A stretch of 64,000 nucleotides of DNA from Kordia zhangzhouensis (GTDB taxonomy: Bacteria; Bacteroidota; Bacteroidia; Flavobacteriales; Flavobacteriaceae), in the NCBI RefSeq assembly GCF_001005305.1, contig NZ_LBMH01000002.1, positions 62,001-126,000 of the forward strand, given 5' to 3'. The notes beneath the pieces are model-generated. The model was not told where the DNA came from and searched no databases. It worked only from the letters and a program-made list of their open reading frames with translations. Every line of letters begins with the position of its first letter. The stretch's first letter is position 1. The position numbers and the translations under genes are program-made. Positions 44,943 to 54,613 of this stretch are shown one piece after another.

Positions 44943-45731
44943 ATGTTAAATAGAATTCGCCCTATCTTCCTACTTTTCATGCTGATGTATGCTGGTTCTG
45001 TGTATTCTCAATTTGGTTTTTCACACGAGATTGGATTTATTATAGGACCTAATGCATTTCAATCAGATTATGGGGAACGTAATGACTTTGAAACCAATAT
45101 TGGAAATGTTGGGGCAGAGTTTGGAATTGTTCATTATTTAAACTTCTCGTATCGCGCAGAATGTAACTGTTTTACACGTTACACATATTTCAATGATCAT
45201 TTTAAAGTTCGAAATGAGTTGACTTTTACTACGGTTAATTTAGAACATTTTGGTCGTTATGTGGGTGATGATAAAGTTTCACTCACAGCCAATCAATTAC
45301 GCGCAATGCATGGAAGCACCCGTGTTTTGAATGTAGGAACACAGTTAGAATATTTCCCAAGAAGTATTCGTGAGTTTGAAAGTGGCGGCTATTTATTAGC
45401 GCCATATGCCGCATTAGGAGTACAATATAATTATTTCACTCCAACTGTTGAATCTGATTTGGGAAGACTTACAGATCCAGGAGTTTTACCTGTAAAATAT
45501 CAAAATGCATACAGAAATGAAAGTGGTTCAACTTGGTCTGTAGTTGCTAGTATTGGAACACGTTACAAGTTAACTGAAGTTTCTGATCTTTTGTTTGATC
45601 TTCGTTGGCGATACTACTTTTCAAACTGGGTTGATGGTGTTAACCCAGACGAGAATTTATATCCTGAAAACAAAGCCAATGACTGGTCTTTCGTTATAAA
45701 TGTAGGATATATTTATTATTTGAACTTTTAA
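44943..45731 (+). CDS. Outer-membrane beta-barrel protein, THC0290_0291 family
   Basis: 262 residues with a signal peptide (near SVYSQ). It has amphipathic beta strands ending in aromatics, finishing SFVINVGYIYYLNF, as expected of a small barrel in the outer membrane. Conserved segments such as FGFSHEIGFIIGPNAFQSDYG and ECNCFTRYTYFND match my memory of the flavobacterial THC0290_0291 family, sometimes mislabelled glutamate dehydrogenase because it sits beside gdhA. The function is unknown; there are no enzyme motifs. It has its own promoter and a perfect 22-bp hairpin terminator. Confidence 0.75.
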   Translation: MLNRIRPIFLLFMLMYAGSVYSQFGFSHEIGFIIGPNAFQSDYGERNDFETNIGNVGAEFGIVHYLNFSYRAECNCFTRYTYFNDHFKVRNELTFTTVNLEHFGRYVGDDKVSLTANQLRAMHGSTRVLNVGTQLEYFPRSIREFESGGYLLAPYAALGVQYNYFTPTVESDLGRLTDPGVLPVKYQNAYRNESGSTWSVVASIGTRYKLTEVSDLLFDLRWRYYFSNWVDGVNPDENLYPENKANDWSFVINVGYIYYLNF

Positions 45732-45743
45732 GAGTTATTAAAA

Positions 45744-45792
45744 ATATATAAAATAAAGCCATTCGTATTGCGAATGGCTTTATTTTATATAT
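45744..45792. terminator. Bidirectional terminator with a perfect 22-bp stem
   Basis: 45744-45765 pairs perfectly with 45771-45792 around a five-base loop, with a GCCATTCG core and AT-rich outer arms. It lies between two convergent genes and ends two bases before the minus-strand stop codon. Confidence 0.85.
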
Positions 45793-45794
45793 GA

Positions 45795-46937
45795 TTATTT
45801 TCCTAGAGCTTGTTCCAAATCTGCAATTAAATCATCTACATCTTCAATTCCAATACTAAGACGTATTAACGAATCAACAATTCCTATTTTTTTGCGTTCT
45901 TCTTTGGGGATGCTTGCGTGCGTCATACTTGCAGGATGTCCTGCCAATGATTCAACACCTCCTAGTGATTCTGCTAGCGTGAATATTTTTAGATTTTCTA
46001 TGATTTTGACCGTTTGTTCATAATTGTCTCCTTTAGTAACAAACGAGAGCATTCCTCCAAAATCATTCATCTGTGTTTTTGCAATGAGATGATTGGGATG
46101 ATCTTCAAACCCTGGCCAATATACTTTTTCTACTTTTGGATGTGTTTTTAAATATTCCGCAACTGCTTTACCATTCTCGCAATGACGTTGCATACGTACA
46201 TGTAGTGTTTTGATACCACGTAAAGCCAAAAAACTATCCATTGGACTACTAATTGCTCCACTAGCATTTTGAATAAAATATAATTTATCTGCCAGTTCTT
46301 TATCATTTACTACTAATCCACCCATTACAAGGTCACTATGGCCGCCTATATATTTTGTCGCAGAGTGCATAACAATATCTGCGCCTAATGCTAAAGGTTG
46401 TTGTAAATATGGTGTTGCAAATGTATTGTCGACGGCCAATAATAATTTGTTTTGTTTTGCTATATGTGCGACTGCTTTAATATCAACAATATTCATCATA
46501 GGATTGGTAGGTGTTTCAACCCAAATCAATTTGGTGTTTTGGTTAATATACGCTTCTACATTTGTAATATCATTCATTCCAACAAAGTGAAATTTTATAC
46601 CAAAATCCTCAAAAACCTTTGTAAATAACCGATATGTTCCTCCATAAAGGTCATTTGTTGAAATAACCTCATCACCCGATTTAAACAATTTCAAAACAGC
46701 ATCGATTGCCGCCAAACCTGAAGCAAATGCCAAACCATAATTTCCATTTTCTATACTTGCCAATGCATTTTCTAACGCTGTTCTAGTCGGATTATGAGTT
46801 CGTGAATATTCATACCCTTTGTGGTCTCCTGGAGAACGTTGTGCATATGTAGATGTTTGATAAATTGGCATCATGACAGCTCCATACGCCTTGTCTGGTT
46901 TTTGTCCACCGTGAATCGTTTTTGTATTAAATTTCAT
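45795..46937 (-). CDS. metB: Cystathionine gamma-synthase/lyase family PLP enzyme
   Basis: 380 residues, the normal length of the trans-sulfuration family. Substrate and cofactor regions: YEYSRTHNPTR (cofactor-phosphate Tyr/Arg from the partner subunit), FASGLAAIDA, ETPTNPMMNIVDI, VDNTFATPYLQQPL, and the PLP Lys195 in HSATKYIGGHSD. LAESLGGVESLAGHPASMTHAS near the end is typical of both synthase and lyase forms. It makes or breaks cystathionine in methionine/cysteine metabolism; which direction cannot be told from sequence, so the symbol is tentative. It is transcribed alone; I saw no riboswitch upstream. Confidence 0.9.
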   Translation of the reverse strand: MKFNTKTIHGGQKPDKAYGAVMMPIYQTSTYAQRSPGDHKGYEYSRTHNPTRTALENALASIENGNYGLAFASGLAAIDAVLKLFKSGDEVISTNDLYGGTYRLFTKVFEDFGIKFHFVGMNDITNVEAYINQNTKLIWVETPTNPMMNIVDIKAVAHIAKQNKLLLAVDNTFATPYLQQPLALGADIVMHSATKYIGGHSDLVMGGLVVNDKELADKLYFIQNASGAISSPMDSFLALRGIKTLHVRMQRHCENGKAVAEYLKTHPKVEKVYWPGFEDHPNHLIAKTQMNDFGGMLSFVTKGDNYEQTVKIIENLKIFTLAESLGGVESLAGHPASMTHASIPKEERKKIGIVDSLIRLSIGIEDVDDLIADLEQALGK

Positions 46938-47031
46938 AGCCTTTTGTTTGTTGCAGAATATATTTTAACTCTTCATTTCTCAATATTAAAGATTATAAAT
47001 GTACCTTTAACTACATTTAATTTTAGCAAAT

Positions 47032-48681
47032 ATGCTGCATAAAAATAATACTTTCTCAATATATCTACTTTTCGCTTTTTTGTGGATACACACAACTGCT
47101 TTTTCACAACATTTTACCAAGCAAGACACATTGCGCGGATCGATAACTCCTGAGCGTGTTTGGTGGGATTTAACGCATTACCATTTAGATATTACCGTTA
47201 ATCCAGACACACAAACTATTGCTGGAAGTAATACTATACAATATAAAGTTTTAGAAAGAGGACAAAAAACACTTCAAATAGATCTTCAACCGCCTTTACA
47301 ACTCACAAAAGCGATTCAAAATGGTGAAGAGCTAGAAATTACTCATGAAGGCAATGCACATTATATTCATCTAAAAAAGAGGCAAAGAAAAGGAAATGTA
47401 TATAGCGTACAAGTTTTTTATGAAGGCAAGCCCAAAGTAGCTAAACGCCCGCCTTGGGATGGAGGAATTACCTGGAGTTCTGATGATAACGGACTCCCTT
47501 TTATTGCTTCTTCTTGTCAAGGATTAGGCGCTAGTGTTTGGTGGCCATGCAAAGACCATATGTATGATGAAGTTGATAGCATGAAGATTAGTGTCAACGT
47601 ACCTAAGAATTTAATGAATGTTTCAAACGGAAGATTGGAAAGTGTTGAAGAAAAAGAAAACAACACAAAAACCTATCATTGGAAAGTAATGAATCCTATT
47701 AATAATTATGGTGTTAATATTAATATAGGAGACTATGTTCATTTTGGAGAAACCTATCAAGGAGAAAAAGGTACTTTAGATATGGATTATTATGTATTAC
47801 GTGATAATGTAGAGAAAGCTAAAAAACAATTTAAAGATGCCAGACGTACCATAGAAGCTTTTGAGCATTGGTTTGGTTCTTATCCTTTTTATGAAGATAG
47901 TTATAAACTCGTAGAAGTTCCATATTTGGGTATGGAACATCAAAGCTCTGTAACTTATGGCAATGGTTATACCAACGGTTACCGCGGTTATGACCTAAGT
48001 CGTACAGGATGGGGAATGAAATTTGACTTTATTATTGTACATGAATCTGGTCACGAATGGTTTGCCAATAACATTACAAACATTGATATAGCAGACATGT
48101 GGATTCATGAAAGTTTTACTGCGTATTCTGAAAATTTGTTTTTAGACTATTTTTATGGAAAAAAAGCAAGTGCTGAGTATGTAATCGGGACTCGTAGAAG
48201 TATCCAAAATGACATTCCCATTATTGGGGTTTATAATGTAAATCATGAAGGCTCAAGTGATATGTATTATAAAGGAGCCAACATGTTGCATACCATTCGC
48301 CAACTTATTGATAATGATGAAAAATGGCGACATATTCTCCGAGGGTTAAATAAAGACTTCTACCACCAAACAGTACACACTCAGCAAATAGAAAAATACA
48401 TCAGCGAAAAATCAGGAATTGACCTTTCAGCAGTTTTTGATCAATATTTGCGTACTACAGACATCCCTGTATTGACCTACCAACGAAAAGACAACAAATT
48501 GATGTATCGCTGGGAAAATACAGTTGCTGATTTTGACATGAAAGTTCGCATGGCCATTAATAAAGAGGTTATATGGCTTTCGCCAACAACCGAATGGCAA
48601 ACGAAAGAAATGCCTACTACCGTAACAACTATCGAATTGGATCCAAATTTTTATGTAACAGCTAAAAAAAGTGGTGATTGA
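47032..48681 (+). CDS. Secreted M1-family metallopeptidase
   Basis: 549 residues with a signal peptide (near TAFSQ). An N-terminal beta domain is typical of M1 aminopeptidases. The zinc site is intact: His337-Glu338-x-x-His341 (VHESGHEW) and Glu360 (WIHESF), 18 residues on. The exopeptidase motif is GMEHQSS where GAMEN is usual. Length is short because the C-terminal HEAT-like domain of larger members is missing. It probably removes N-terminal amino acids from peptides in the periplasm or outside. Its stop is directly followed by the end of the convergent PLP-enzyme gene, with no terminator hairpin seen. Confidence 0.9.
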   Translation: MLHKNNTFSIYLLFAFLWIHTTAFSQHFTKQDTLRGSITPERVWWDLTHYHLDITVNPDTQTIAGSNTIQYKVLERGQKTLQIDLQPPLQLTKAIQNGEELEITHEGNAHYIHLKKRQRKGNVYSVQVFYEGKPKVAKRPPWDGGITWSSDDNGLPFIASSCQGLGASVWWPCKDHMYDEVDSMKISVNVPKNLMNVSNGRLESVEEKENNTKTYHWKVMNPINNYGVNINIGDYVHFGETYQGEKGTLDMDYYVLRDNVEKAKKQFKDARRTIEAFEHWFGSYPFYEDSYKLVEVPYLGMEHQSSVTYGNGYTNGYRGYDLSRTGWGMKFDFIIVHESGHEWFANNITNIDIADMWIHESFTAYSENLFLDYFYGKKASAEYVIGTRRSIQNDIPIIGVYNVNHEGSSDMYYKGANMLHTIRQLIDNDEKWRHILRGLNKDFYHQTVHTQQIEKYISEKSGIDLSAVFDQYLRTTDIPVLTYQRKDNKLMYRWENTVADFDMKVRMAINKEVIWLSPTTEWQTKEMPTTVTTIELDPNFYVTAKKSGD

Positions 48682-50532
48682 TTATGCTTTGATAGTTTCT
48701 ACAAATTTTGAGAAAACTTCTTTATGTCGCTCTAAATCCATATTGCCCGACAACGCTACACGTGCAATATAATCTTTATCTCCTTCTTTGGTTGTTCCTT
48801 GTGTAGATGTTGCTGGAATCGTCCAGTAGCAACCCTTTAATTGTCCATAACTAACACAATATTTGCTTTCATGAGGAATTTCCATAATCATCATAGTAAT
48901 CAGCTTGTGATTTAGCCCTCTTTTATACGCTTCTCTTTCTTCTTCTGTACTTCCTTTTGTTGGAAGATCTAATGAAAATACAGATGGTGTAAAACCTTGT
49001 GTAGCCAATTCTTTAGATACAAAATTGATTTTCGCTTCTGGCAATGTTTCTTCAATAAAATCTACAAACTCACGTGTATTTGCATATGCATCGGCAATTC
49101 GTTGATTCATAGATGGCAATTGATTTGCTAATATTTTATATTGTAAATCGGTTGCCTCGTTGTCACATACAACCAAATGCTTTTCAATAGCATCCATTAA
49201 ATAGGCTGTTTTTTTATTTCCAATACAATATCCTGCAGTACATAATCCGCCACTCGGAAATTTAGACCCGCTTGCATAAGAAATTGCTCGTACTGTAGAA
49301 AGTGTATCACCTTCTCCTAAAAAGTGAACATTTGGACAAAAGGTTTGATCTAATATAAAGACAGAATCTACAGCAACTTCTCCATTTGCAGTAGTACGTT
49401 TTTGCTCTAAAGCCGCCTTGAGCGCATTCAAATCCGGTACTTCAACTCTTGGGTTTGTTGGAATTTCTGCAATGATATATGGAATTGCATCTTCTTTTGC
49501 CACCTGATCTAGTACTGTATTGACACTTTTAACCATATCATTATCGCCATCTACAGGTAAATCTACAATCTCTACTTTGTCAATACATGCCGCTATACGA
49601 CGTGCTTGATCGTTAGTTCCTCCATAACAATTTGGTGGCACTATAAATTTGATATCTTTTTCAGGATGTTTTTCTAAAGCATCATCAATTAAGCCCATCA
49701 TAATTGCATATTGAATTGACAATCCACTAGAACCCACTAAAGCCTTGGTAGCTACATTTGCAATCGTATTGATCGAAGCCACAACACTTTTTTTATCTGC
49801 TTCTCTAGTATCCTCATCGGTATCTATATATGCATTGTTTGTAAGCTTATTTAACACTTTCAAACAGTTGACTGGTGTCATTGCTATTGTTTCCCTTCTA
49901 CGTACATGCTGAATTTCAGAAACATACTCTTCATTTTCTTCTCTGTTAATCAACAATATACTTCCATATTTAGGATGCGCATTGATAACAAAATCTGCTA
50001 ACAATGTTCTGTCAAAGTTATATACTTCGTCTTTTTGTGAAAAAAGAACAACACTTCCTTCAAAGGCAGGAATTTCAGCAATGTTATTGATTTTTTTTGT
50101 TTCAAATTGATATCCGTATACAGTATGTATCACTTCTTCGTTAAAAGCTTCAGGCAAGGAATCAATATAAACAATTTGTGTTTTCTTATTTTCTAATAGA
50201 TTTTTTCTCAATACTGCTAAAATAGGCGTAACAGTTGAGGAAAAACTAATCACATTTTGAGCTTTGGTGCGCATTAGTTTGGCTATAGTCCATTCTAACA
50301 CACACGAAAGTGGATGCCCTAAACGAATATAATCGTATGCTGTTGGTAATTCTTGCAGAGCAAAAGCATCAGCATTGGCAGATTCATAAAGTTTTTCAAA
50401 CTCTTCCAAGAATTCTTGTTTTGCCAATTTTTCAGTATAAATATCCAATCGATGAGTTGTAAGTCGCAACCAGTCTGTTGGCTTATTATCTAATACATTT
50501 TTTATATATGTTAAGACTTGAGTGTCTAGCAT
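48682..50532 (-). CDS. PLP-dependent enzyme related to the Cys/Met metabolism family
   Basis: 616 residues, much longer than the 380-400 of ordinary trans-sulfuration enzymes because of an extra N-terminal part of about 200 residues. PLP-fold motifs: VGSSGLSIQYAIM, FIVPPNCYGGTNDQARRI, AEIPTNPRVEVPDL, FILDQTFCPNVHF and the likely PLP Lys in SYASGSKFPSGGLCTAGY. It therefore probably acts on a sulfur-containing or related amino acid. The long form occurs in Bacteroidota, but I do not know a characterised member. It is a single gene, convergent with the M1 peptidase. Confidence 0.75.
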   Translation of the reverse strand: MLDTQVLTYIKNVLDNKPTDWLRLTTHRLDIYTEKLAKQEFLEEFEKLYESANADAFALQELPTAYDYIRLGHPLSCVLEWTIAKLMRTKAQNVISFSSTVTPILAVLRKNLLENKKTQIVYIDSLPEAFNEEVIHTVYGYQFETKKINNIAEIPAFEGSVVLFSQKDEVYNFDRTLLADFVINAHPKYGSILLINREENEEYVSEIQHVRRRETIAMTPVNCLKVLNKLTNNAYIDTDEDTREADKKSVVASINTIANVATKALVGSSGLSIQYAIMMGLIDDALEKHPEKDIKFIVPPNCYGGTNDQARRIAACIDKVEIVDLPVDGDNDMVKSVNTVLDQVAKEDAIPYIIAEIPTNPRVEVPDLNALKAALEQKRTTANGEVAVDSVFILDQTFCPNVHFLGEGDTLSTVRAISYASGSKFPSGGLCTAGYCIGNKKTAYLMDAIEKHLVVCDNEATDLQYKILANQLPSMNQRIADAYANTREFVDFIEETLPEAKINFVSKELATQGFTPSVFSLDLPTKGSTEEEREAYKRGLNHKLITMMIMEIPHESKYCVSYGQLKGCYWTIPATSTQGTTKEGDKDYIARVALSGNMDLERHKEVFSKFVETIKA

Positions 50533-50685
50533 GATTTTATTTTTTTAATACGTTTGGCAAGATACATCAAATTAATTTTTTGATAGCTTTTGATTGTCTT
50601 TTTTGTCGTATAAAACAGTGAGTTCTTCCTTCTAAAAAAACACGTACATTCAGTAATTAAAAAGAATACTATTTTATAGAAAAAA

Positions 50686-51942
50686 CTACTTTTTTGAAAG
50701 TTTTTTTTGTTCAATTTTTTTAACCAGATTTCCTACCGTAAGCCCTTGTACTAAAATTGAAAATATAACAACTACATAGGTAATTACTAAGAAAAGATCT
50801 CGTTCCATTTCTGCCGTAAGGCCTAAAGCAAGGGCAATGGAAATTCCGCCACGCAATCCGCCCCACGTCATAATGAGGTTTGTTTTAGGCACAAAATTGA
50901 GTCGTTTTTCAAAGAATTTAATAGGAAATAACAAAGAGATATATCTACATAGTAAAACCACAGGAACCGCAATAAGTCCAGCAAAAATATAGGTGCCTTT
51001 AAAAGTGATGACTAACATTTCCATCCCTATCAATACAAATAAAATTGTGTTTAATAGAATATCGATTAATTCCCAAAATTTATCTACATACGTTTCGGTT
51101 ACTTCCGACATTGCAGTATCGCGTACAGTATCGTTTCCAACAATCAATCCGGCAGTAACGACTGCTAACGGAGCCGACACATGTAATTTGTGCGCAATTG
51201 CCGTTCCTACCATTACAACTGCCAAAGTAATAATTACTTCTATGTCATAATCATCAATCGACTTTAACAATCTATAAGTAATCCAACCAAGCAAAGCGCC
51301 TAATAAAATTCCACCAAAAACTTCCAATCCAAAAAGCTTGGCTACATCTGTAATGCTTACGTTTCCTGCTCCCGAATTTGCAATTTGAAATATTGTTAAA
51401 AAGATTACCACACCTACTCCATCATTAAAGAGCGATTCTCCAACAATTTTTGTTTCTAGTTTTTTAGGAACTCCTGCTTTTTTCAAAATCCCTAATACCG
51501 CTATCGGATCGGTAGGCGAAATCAATGCTCCAAAGAGCAAGCAATAAATAAAATTTACTTCCAAACCAATCAACATTAACACATAGTACATCATAATTCC
51601 TACTAAAAATGTAGAAACGAGCACACCTAATGTTGCAAATATTAACACAGGCCAACGCTGTACTTTAAGTTGCTCAAAATTAGTATGTAACGCTCCTGCA
51701 AATAGTAAAAAACTCAACATGATATCTAATAAAACACTTCTGAAATCTATTTGAGAAATGATATATCTTTCTGCATTAAGTAGCGTTGCATCTACATAAC
51801 TGAGTCCAAAAACTCCTAAAGTAAATAGAATCGTAATTAACATCAATCCAATAGTATTGGGAAGTTTTAAAAATCGAACATTGATATAGCCAAAAACTGC
51901 TGCTAAACATACAAGAACGGTAGTAATCATGAAATAATCCAT
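50686..51942 (-). CDS. CPA1-family cation:proton antiporter
   Basis: 418 residues with about twelve membrane segments. CPA1 signatures: [20 protein letters not shown] and [18 protein letters not shown] with the ion-binding Asn-Asp, then TAGLIVGND and [16 protein letters not shown]. It exchanges Na+ (or K+) for H+ across the inner membrane to control pH and salt, useful for a marine cell. There is no long cytoplasmic C-terminal domain. The gene lies alone between the PLP enzyme and a divergent three-gene operon. Confidence 0.93.
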   Translation of the reverse strand: MDYFMITTVLVCLAAVFGYINVRFLKLPNTIGLMLITILFTLGVFGLSYVDATLLNAERYIISQIDFRSVLLDIMLSFLLFAGALHTNFEQLKVQRWPVLIFATLGVLVSTFLVGIMMYYVLMLIGLEVNFIYCLLFGALISPTDPIAVLGILKKAGVPKKLETKIVGESLFNDGVGVVIFLTIFQIANSGAGNVSITDVAKLFGLEVFGGILLGALLGWITYRLLKSIDDYDIEVIITLAVVMVGTAIAHKLHVSAPLAVVTAGLIVGNDTVRDTAMSEVTETYVDKFWELIDILLNTILFVLIGMEMLVITFKGTYIFAGLIAVPVVLLCRYISLLFPIKFFEKRLNFVPKTNLIMTWGGLRGGISIALALGLTAEMERDLFLVITYVVVIFSILVQGLTVGNLVKKIEQKKLSKK

Positions 51943-52075
51943 ATCGTGCTATTTGAGGTCGGTATTTTATTTGACCTAAAAGTATTAATTTTTAATCGAA
52001 ATGAATTTTCTTTGCAAAAGTTTATCGTTTTTAACGACTGAGCACACACAACATTCAACATTCTATTCTCGCACG

Positions 52076-52426
52076 ATGAAAAAAATATATCATTTAAGTA
52101 CCTGTAATACCTGTCAACGAATTTTAAAAGAATTAGCTCCTTCATCAGATGTTATTTTACAAGATATTAAGGAAGAGCTTATTACAGAGAAACAGTTACA
52201 AGAAATGCATGAACTTTCTGGTAATTACGAAGCATTATTTAGCAAACGAGCTCGTTTATACAAAGAGAAAGATTTGAAAAATCAGGATTTATCTGAAAAA
52301 GACTTTAAAAAATATATTTTAGAACATTATACATTTTTAAAACGTCCCGTTATTATTGCAAATAATCAAATTTTTATTGGCAATTCTGCCAAAACTGTAG
52401 CAGCTGCTAAAGAAGCATTGTCGTAA
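52076..52426 (+). CDS. ArsC/Spx-like reductase family protein
   Basis: 116 residues from the ATG at 52076; the longer frame adds non-family sequence from the repeat-like spacer. The fold is thioredoxin-like: MKKIYHLSTCNTCQRI places Cys10 and Cys13 at the start of helix 1, and FLKRPVII carries the conserved Arg-Pro. Proteins of this group reduce arsenate with glutathione or thioredoxin, or act as Spx-like regulators; with no ars genes nearby the role is open. The stop codon overlaps the next start (TAATG), so it is coupled to the EamA transporter gene. Confidence 0.85.
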   Translation: MKKIYHLSTCNTCQRILKELAPSSDVILQDIKEELITEKQLQEMHELSGNYEALFSKRARLYKEKDLKNQDLSEKDFKKYILEHYTFLKRPVIIANNQIFIGNSAKTVAAAKEALS

Positions 52427-53325
52427 TGGTCTCTGATAGGAATTCAGCTTTTGTAGCAGCTTTTGCTGTACAAGTTTTTTATGGAGTAACTTTTACGTTT
52501 GCTTCTGACGTAATTAAAGGTGGTTATATACAACCCTTCGGATTCATTTTATTGCGTGTAGCTGGCGCAGCAACCTTGTTTTGGTTGTTTAGTATGTTTG
52601 CTCCTAAGGAAAAAATTGATCGAAAAGATTTTATAACCTTCTTTTTTGCTGCAATTTTTGGAATTGCCTTGAATATGCTTACCTTTTTTAAGGGACTTGA
52701 ATTTACAACTCCAATTCATGCTTCAGTGATTATGGTTGTAGTGCCTATTTTGGTATTGATTATGTCTGCTATTTTTTTGAAGGAAAAAATTCTTCCACGT
52801 AAAATTTTAGGAATCATTCTTGGCTTGTCAGGAGCTGTAGTGTTAAGTGTTTATGGAAAATCTGCGCTTGCATCCGATAATGTTCCACTGGGAAATTTAT
52901 TGGTCTTTATCAATGCTGTTTCTTATAGTATCTATATCATTATCATCAAAAAATTAAGTGTCAAATACCATCCGTTTACATTTATTAAGTGGTTGTTTTT
53001 ATTCGGTACATTTTTAGTTTTACCTTTTGGCTACGCAGAATTAAGTGCTGTAGATTGGGCTTTATTTTCTCCTTTTGTTATTTTTGAAACATTATTTGTA
53101 ATTATTGGTGCCACTTTTGCGACCTATTTATTAAATCCCCTAGCATTGCGTCAATTAAAAGCCTCGACTGTTAGCACATTTTTGTATATACAACCTGTAA
53201 TTGCTGGAATTTTTGCAATTATTATGGGTAGTGATTCCTTAAATTTGATTAAAATTGTTGCGGCTACGTTGATTTTTGCAGGTGTTTACCTTGTTTCAAT
53301 CAATAAAGTCAAAACACGTACATGA
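52426..53325 (+). CDS. EamA/DMT-family transporter
   Basis: 299 residues with ten membrane helices in two EamA halves: first half VQVFYGVTFTFASDVIKGG to VLIMSAIFLKEKI, second half AVSYSIYIIIIKKLSVKYH to VAATLIFAGVYLVSI. The usual Pro/Glu-containing LKEKI end is present in the first half. These transporters export or import small metabolites such as amino acids or nucleobases; the substrate is unknown. The start overlaps the ArsC-like stop, and its own stop overlaps the next start (ATGA), so the three genes are translated as an operon. Confidence 0.92.
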   Translation: MVSDRNSAFVAAFAVQVFYGVTFTFASDVIKGGYIQPFGFILLRVAGAATLFWLFSMFAPKEKIDRKDFITFFFAAIFGIALNMLTFFKGLEFTTPIHASVIMVVVPILVLIMSAIFLKEKILPRKILGIILGLSGAVVLSVYGKSALASDNVPLGNLLVFINAVSYSIYIIIIKKLSVKYHPFTFIKWLFLFGTFLVLPFGYAELSAVDWALFSPFVIFETLFVIIGATFATYLLNPLALRQLKASTVSTFLYIQPVIAGIFAIIMGSDSLNLIKIVAATLIFAGVYLVSINKVKTRT

Positions 53326-54464
53326 GTACTGTAAAACATCTTTTTTACGATAGTGTAAATGATATTCCTCAAGAATATTGGCAACAGCTAGGTTGTTGTG
53401 ATAATACATACTATACGCCCGAGTTTTTTAATGCATACGAAACTGCAAACGCCACCATTGTTTTTCAATATATTGTTTTACTTAATGAGGAGCGAAAAGC
53501 GGTTGCCTTTGCAGCTACACAAACCGTGCATATTGCAATAGAAACCATTACACAAAATATAAAAATTGCTGAATGGTTAAAGAAACGTATCAACAAATTA
53601 TTCTGCCATAGTTCTCTTAAAATTATGTTCTGTGGAAATGTATTTTTAAGTGGTGAGTATGGTACATTTATTAAAAAAGATTCTCTGACTCAAGAATTGT
53701 TTCATGAATTGGTGTTTGCTCTGCAAACTTTAATGCAGCGAATTCACAAATTGCACGCCGTGTTCATTAAAGACTTTAAAGATTCCTCTTTAGTTATTAC
53801 GAATCAATTAAAAGAGTATGGCTATTCGCCCATGAAAGTTGAGCCGAATATGATTCTTAAAATTTTGCCAGAATGGAAATCATTTGACAATTATAAGGAT
53901 GCTCTTAAATCCAAATATAGAGTTAAAGCCAATAGAGCCGATAGTAAAAGTGAAACGTTAAAAACAATTGAATTTACCGCTGAAGAAATTGAATCTTATA
54001 AAAGTGAGTTGCAATCTCTCTACGAAAATACAATTGCCAATGCAAATTTCAATGCGCAAGTACTAAACTTGAATACATATATAAATCTTAAAAAAATATA
54101 TGGCGATCAATTTATTGTAAAAGGTTATTTTTTAGACGATACACTTGTCGGATTTTTGTCTGCGATGAAAAATGGTGAAAATTTAGATGCTCATTTTATT
54201 GGCTTAAACTATTCACTTAACAAAGATTATGCAATATATCCTAGAATTTTAAACGACTATGTTCGCTTGGGAATATTGCATCAAAAAAAACAAATCAATC
54301 TAGGTAGAACAGCTTCAGAGATTAAAAGTACTCTTGGTGCAAAACCACAAGATCTTACGTGTTATATCCGTCATAAAAGACCTCTTTTAAATTCATTAAT
54401 TAAACCTTTTATTAAAAACATTAAAATCAAAGATTTTAAAGAGCATTTGCCGTTTAAGGAATAG
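53322..54464 (+). CDS. BioF2-like / GNAT-family acyltransferase
   Basis: 380 residues with the double-GNAT layout of the BioF2-like acetyltransferase group. An N-terminal half contains YYTPEFFNAYE, a central RVKANRADSKSET has the basic cluster, and the C-terminal YFLDDTLVGFLSAM and INLGRTASEIKSTLGA carry the acyl-CoA or aminoacyl-tRNA-type binding region. Related proteins (FemAB fold) add amino acids or acyl groups to cell-wall or small molecules. The start overlaps the EamA gene (ATGA), suggesting the transporter and acyltransferase serve one pathway. The substrate is unknown. Confidence 0.7.
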   Translation: MSTVKHLFYDSVNDIPQEYWQQLGCCDNTYYTPEFFNAYETANATIVFQYIVLLNEERKAVAFAATQTVHIAIETITQNIKIAEWLKKRINKLFCHSSLKIMFCGNVFLSGEYGTFIKKDSLTQELFHELVFALQTLMQRIHKLHAVFIKDFKDSSLVITNQLKEYGYSPMKVEPNMILKILPEWKSFDNYKDALKSKYRVKANRADSKSETLKTIEFTAEEIESYKSELQSLYENTIANANFNAQVLNLNTYINLKKIYGDQFIVKGYFLDDTLVGFLSAMKNGENLDAHFIGLNYSLNKDYAIYPRILNDYVRLGILHQKKQINLGRTASEIKSTLGAKPQDLTCYIRHKRPLLNSLIKPFIKNIKIKDFKEHLPFKE

Positions 54465-54600
54465 ATTTCTAGACTATTAGACTTACTTAGATTTTTAGAC
54501 GCGCTTTGCTTTTAGATTTGTTTTGCTTAATTCAAAATCCAACATTCAACATCTAGCATTAAAAATAAAACAGCCCAAAAGCGAAGCGTCCCAACACCCA
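54465..54600. repeat. Degenerate short repeats in the spacer
   Basis: TCTAGACTATTAGACTTACTTAG near 54469 repeats a CTAGAC/TTAGAC unit. GACGCGCTTTGCTTTTAG (54499) and AAAAGCGAAGCGTCCC (54576) form an imperfect inverted pair. A phrase ATTCAACAT also appears near 52053. These resemble eroded interspersed repeats rather than regulatory sites. Confidence 0.4.
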
Positions 54601-54613
54601 AAACCTAACACCT

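Noticed and set aside
50526-50714. Minus-strand small open frame between the PLP enzyme and the antiporter
   Set aside because: It overlaps the antiporter end and lies in low-complexity AT-rich DNA; the Lys/Phe-rich product looks random.
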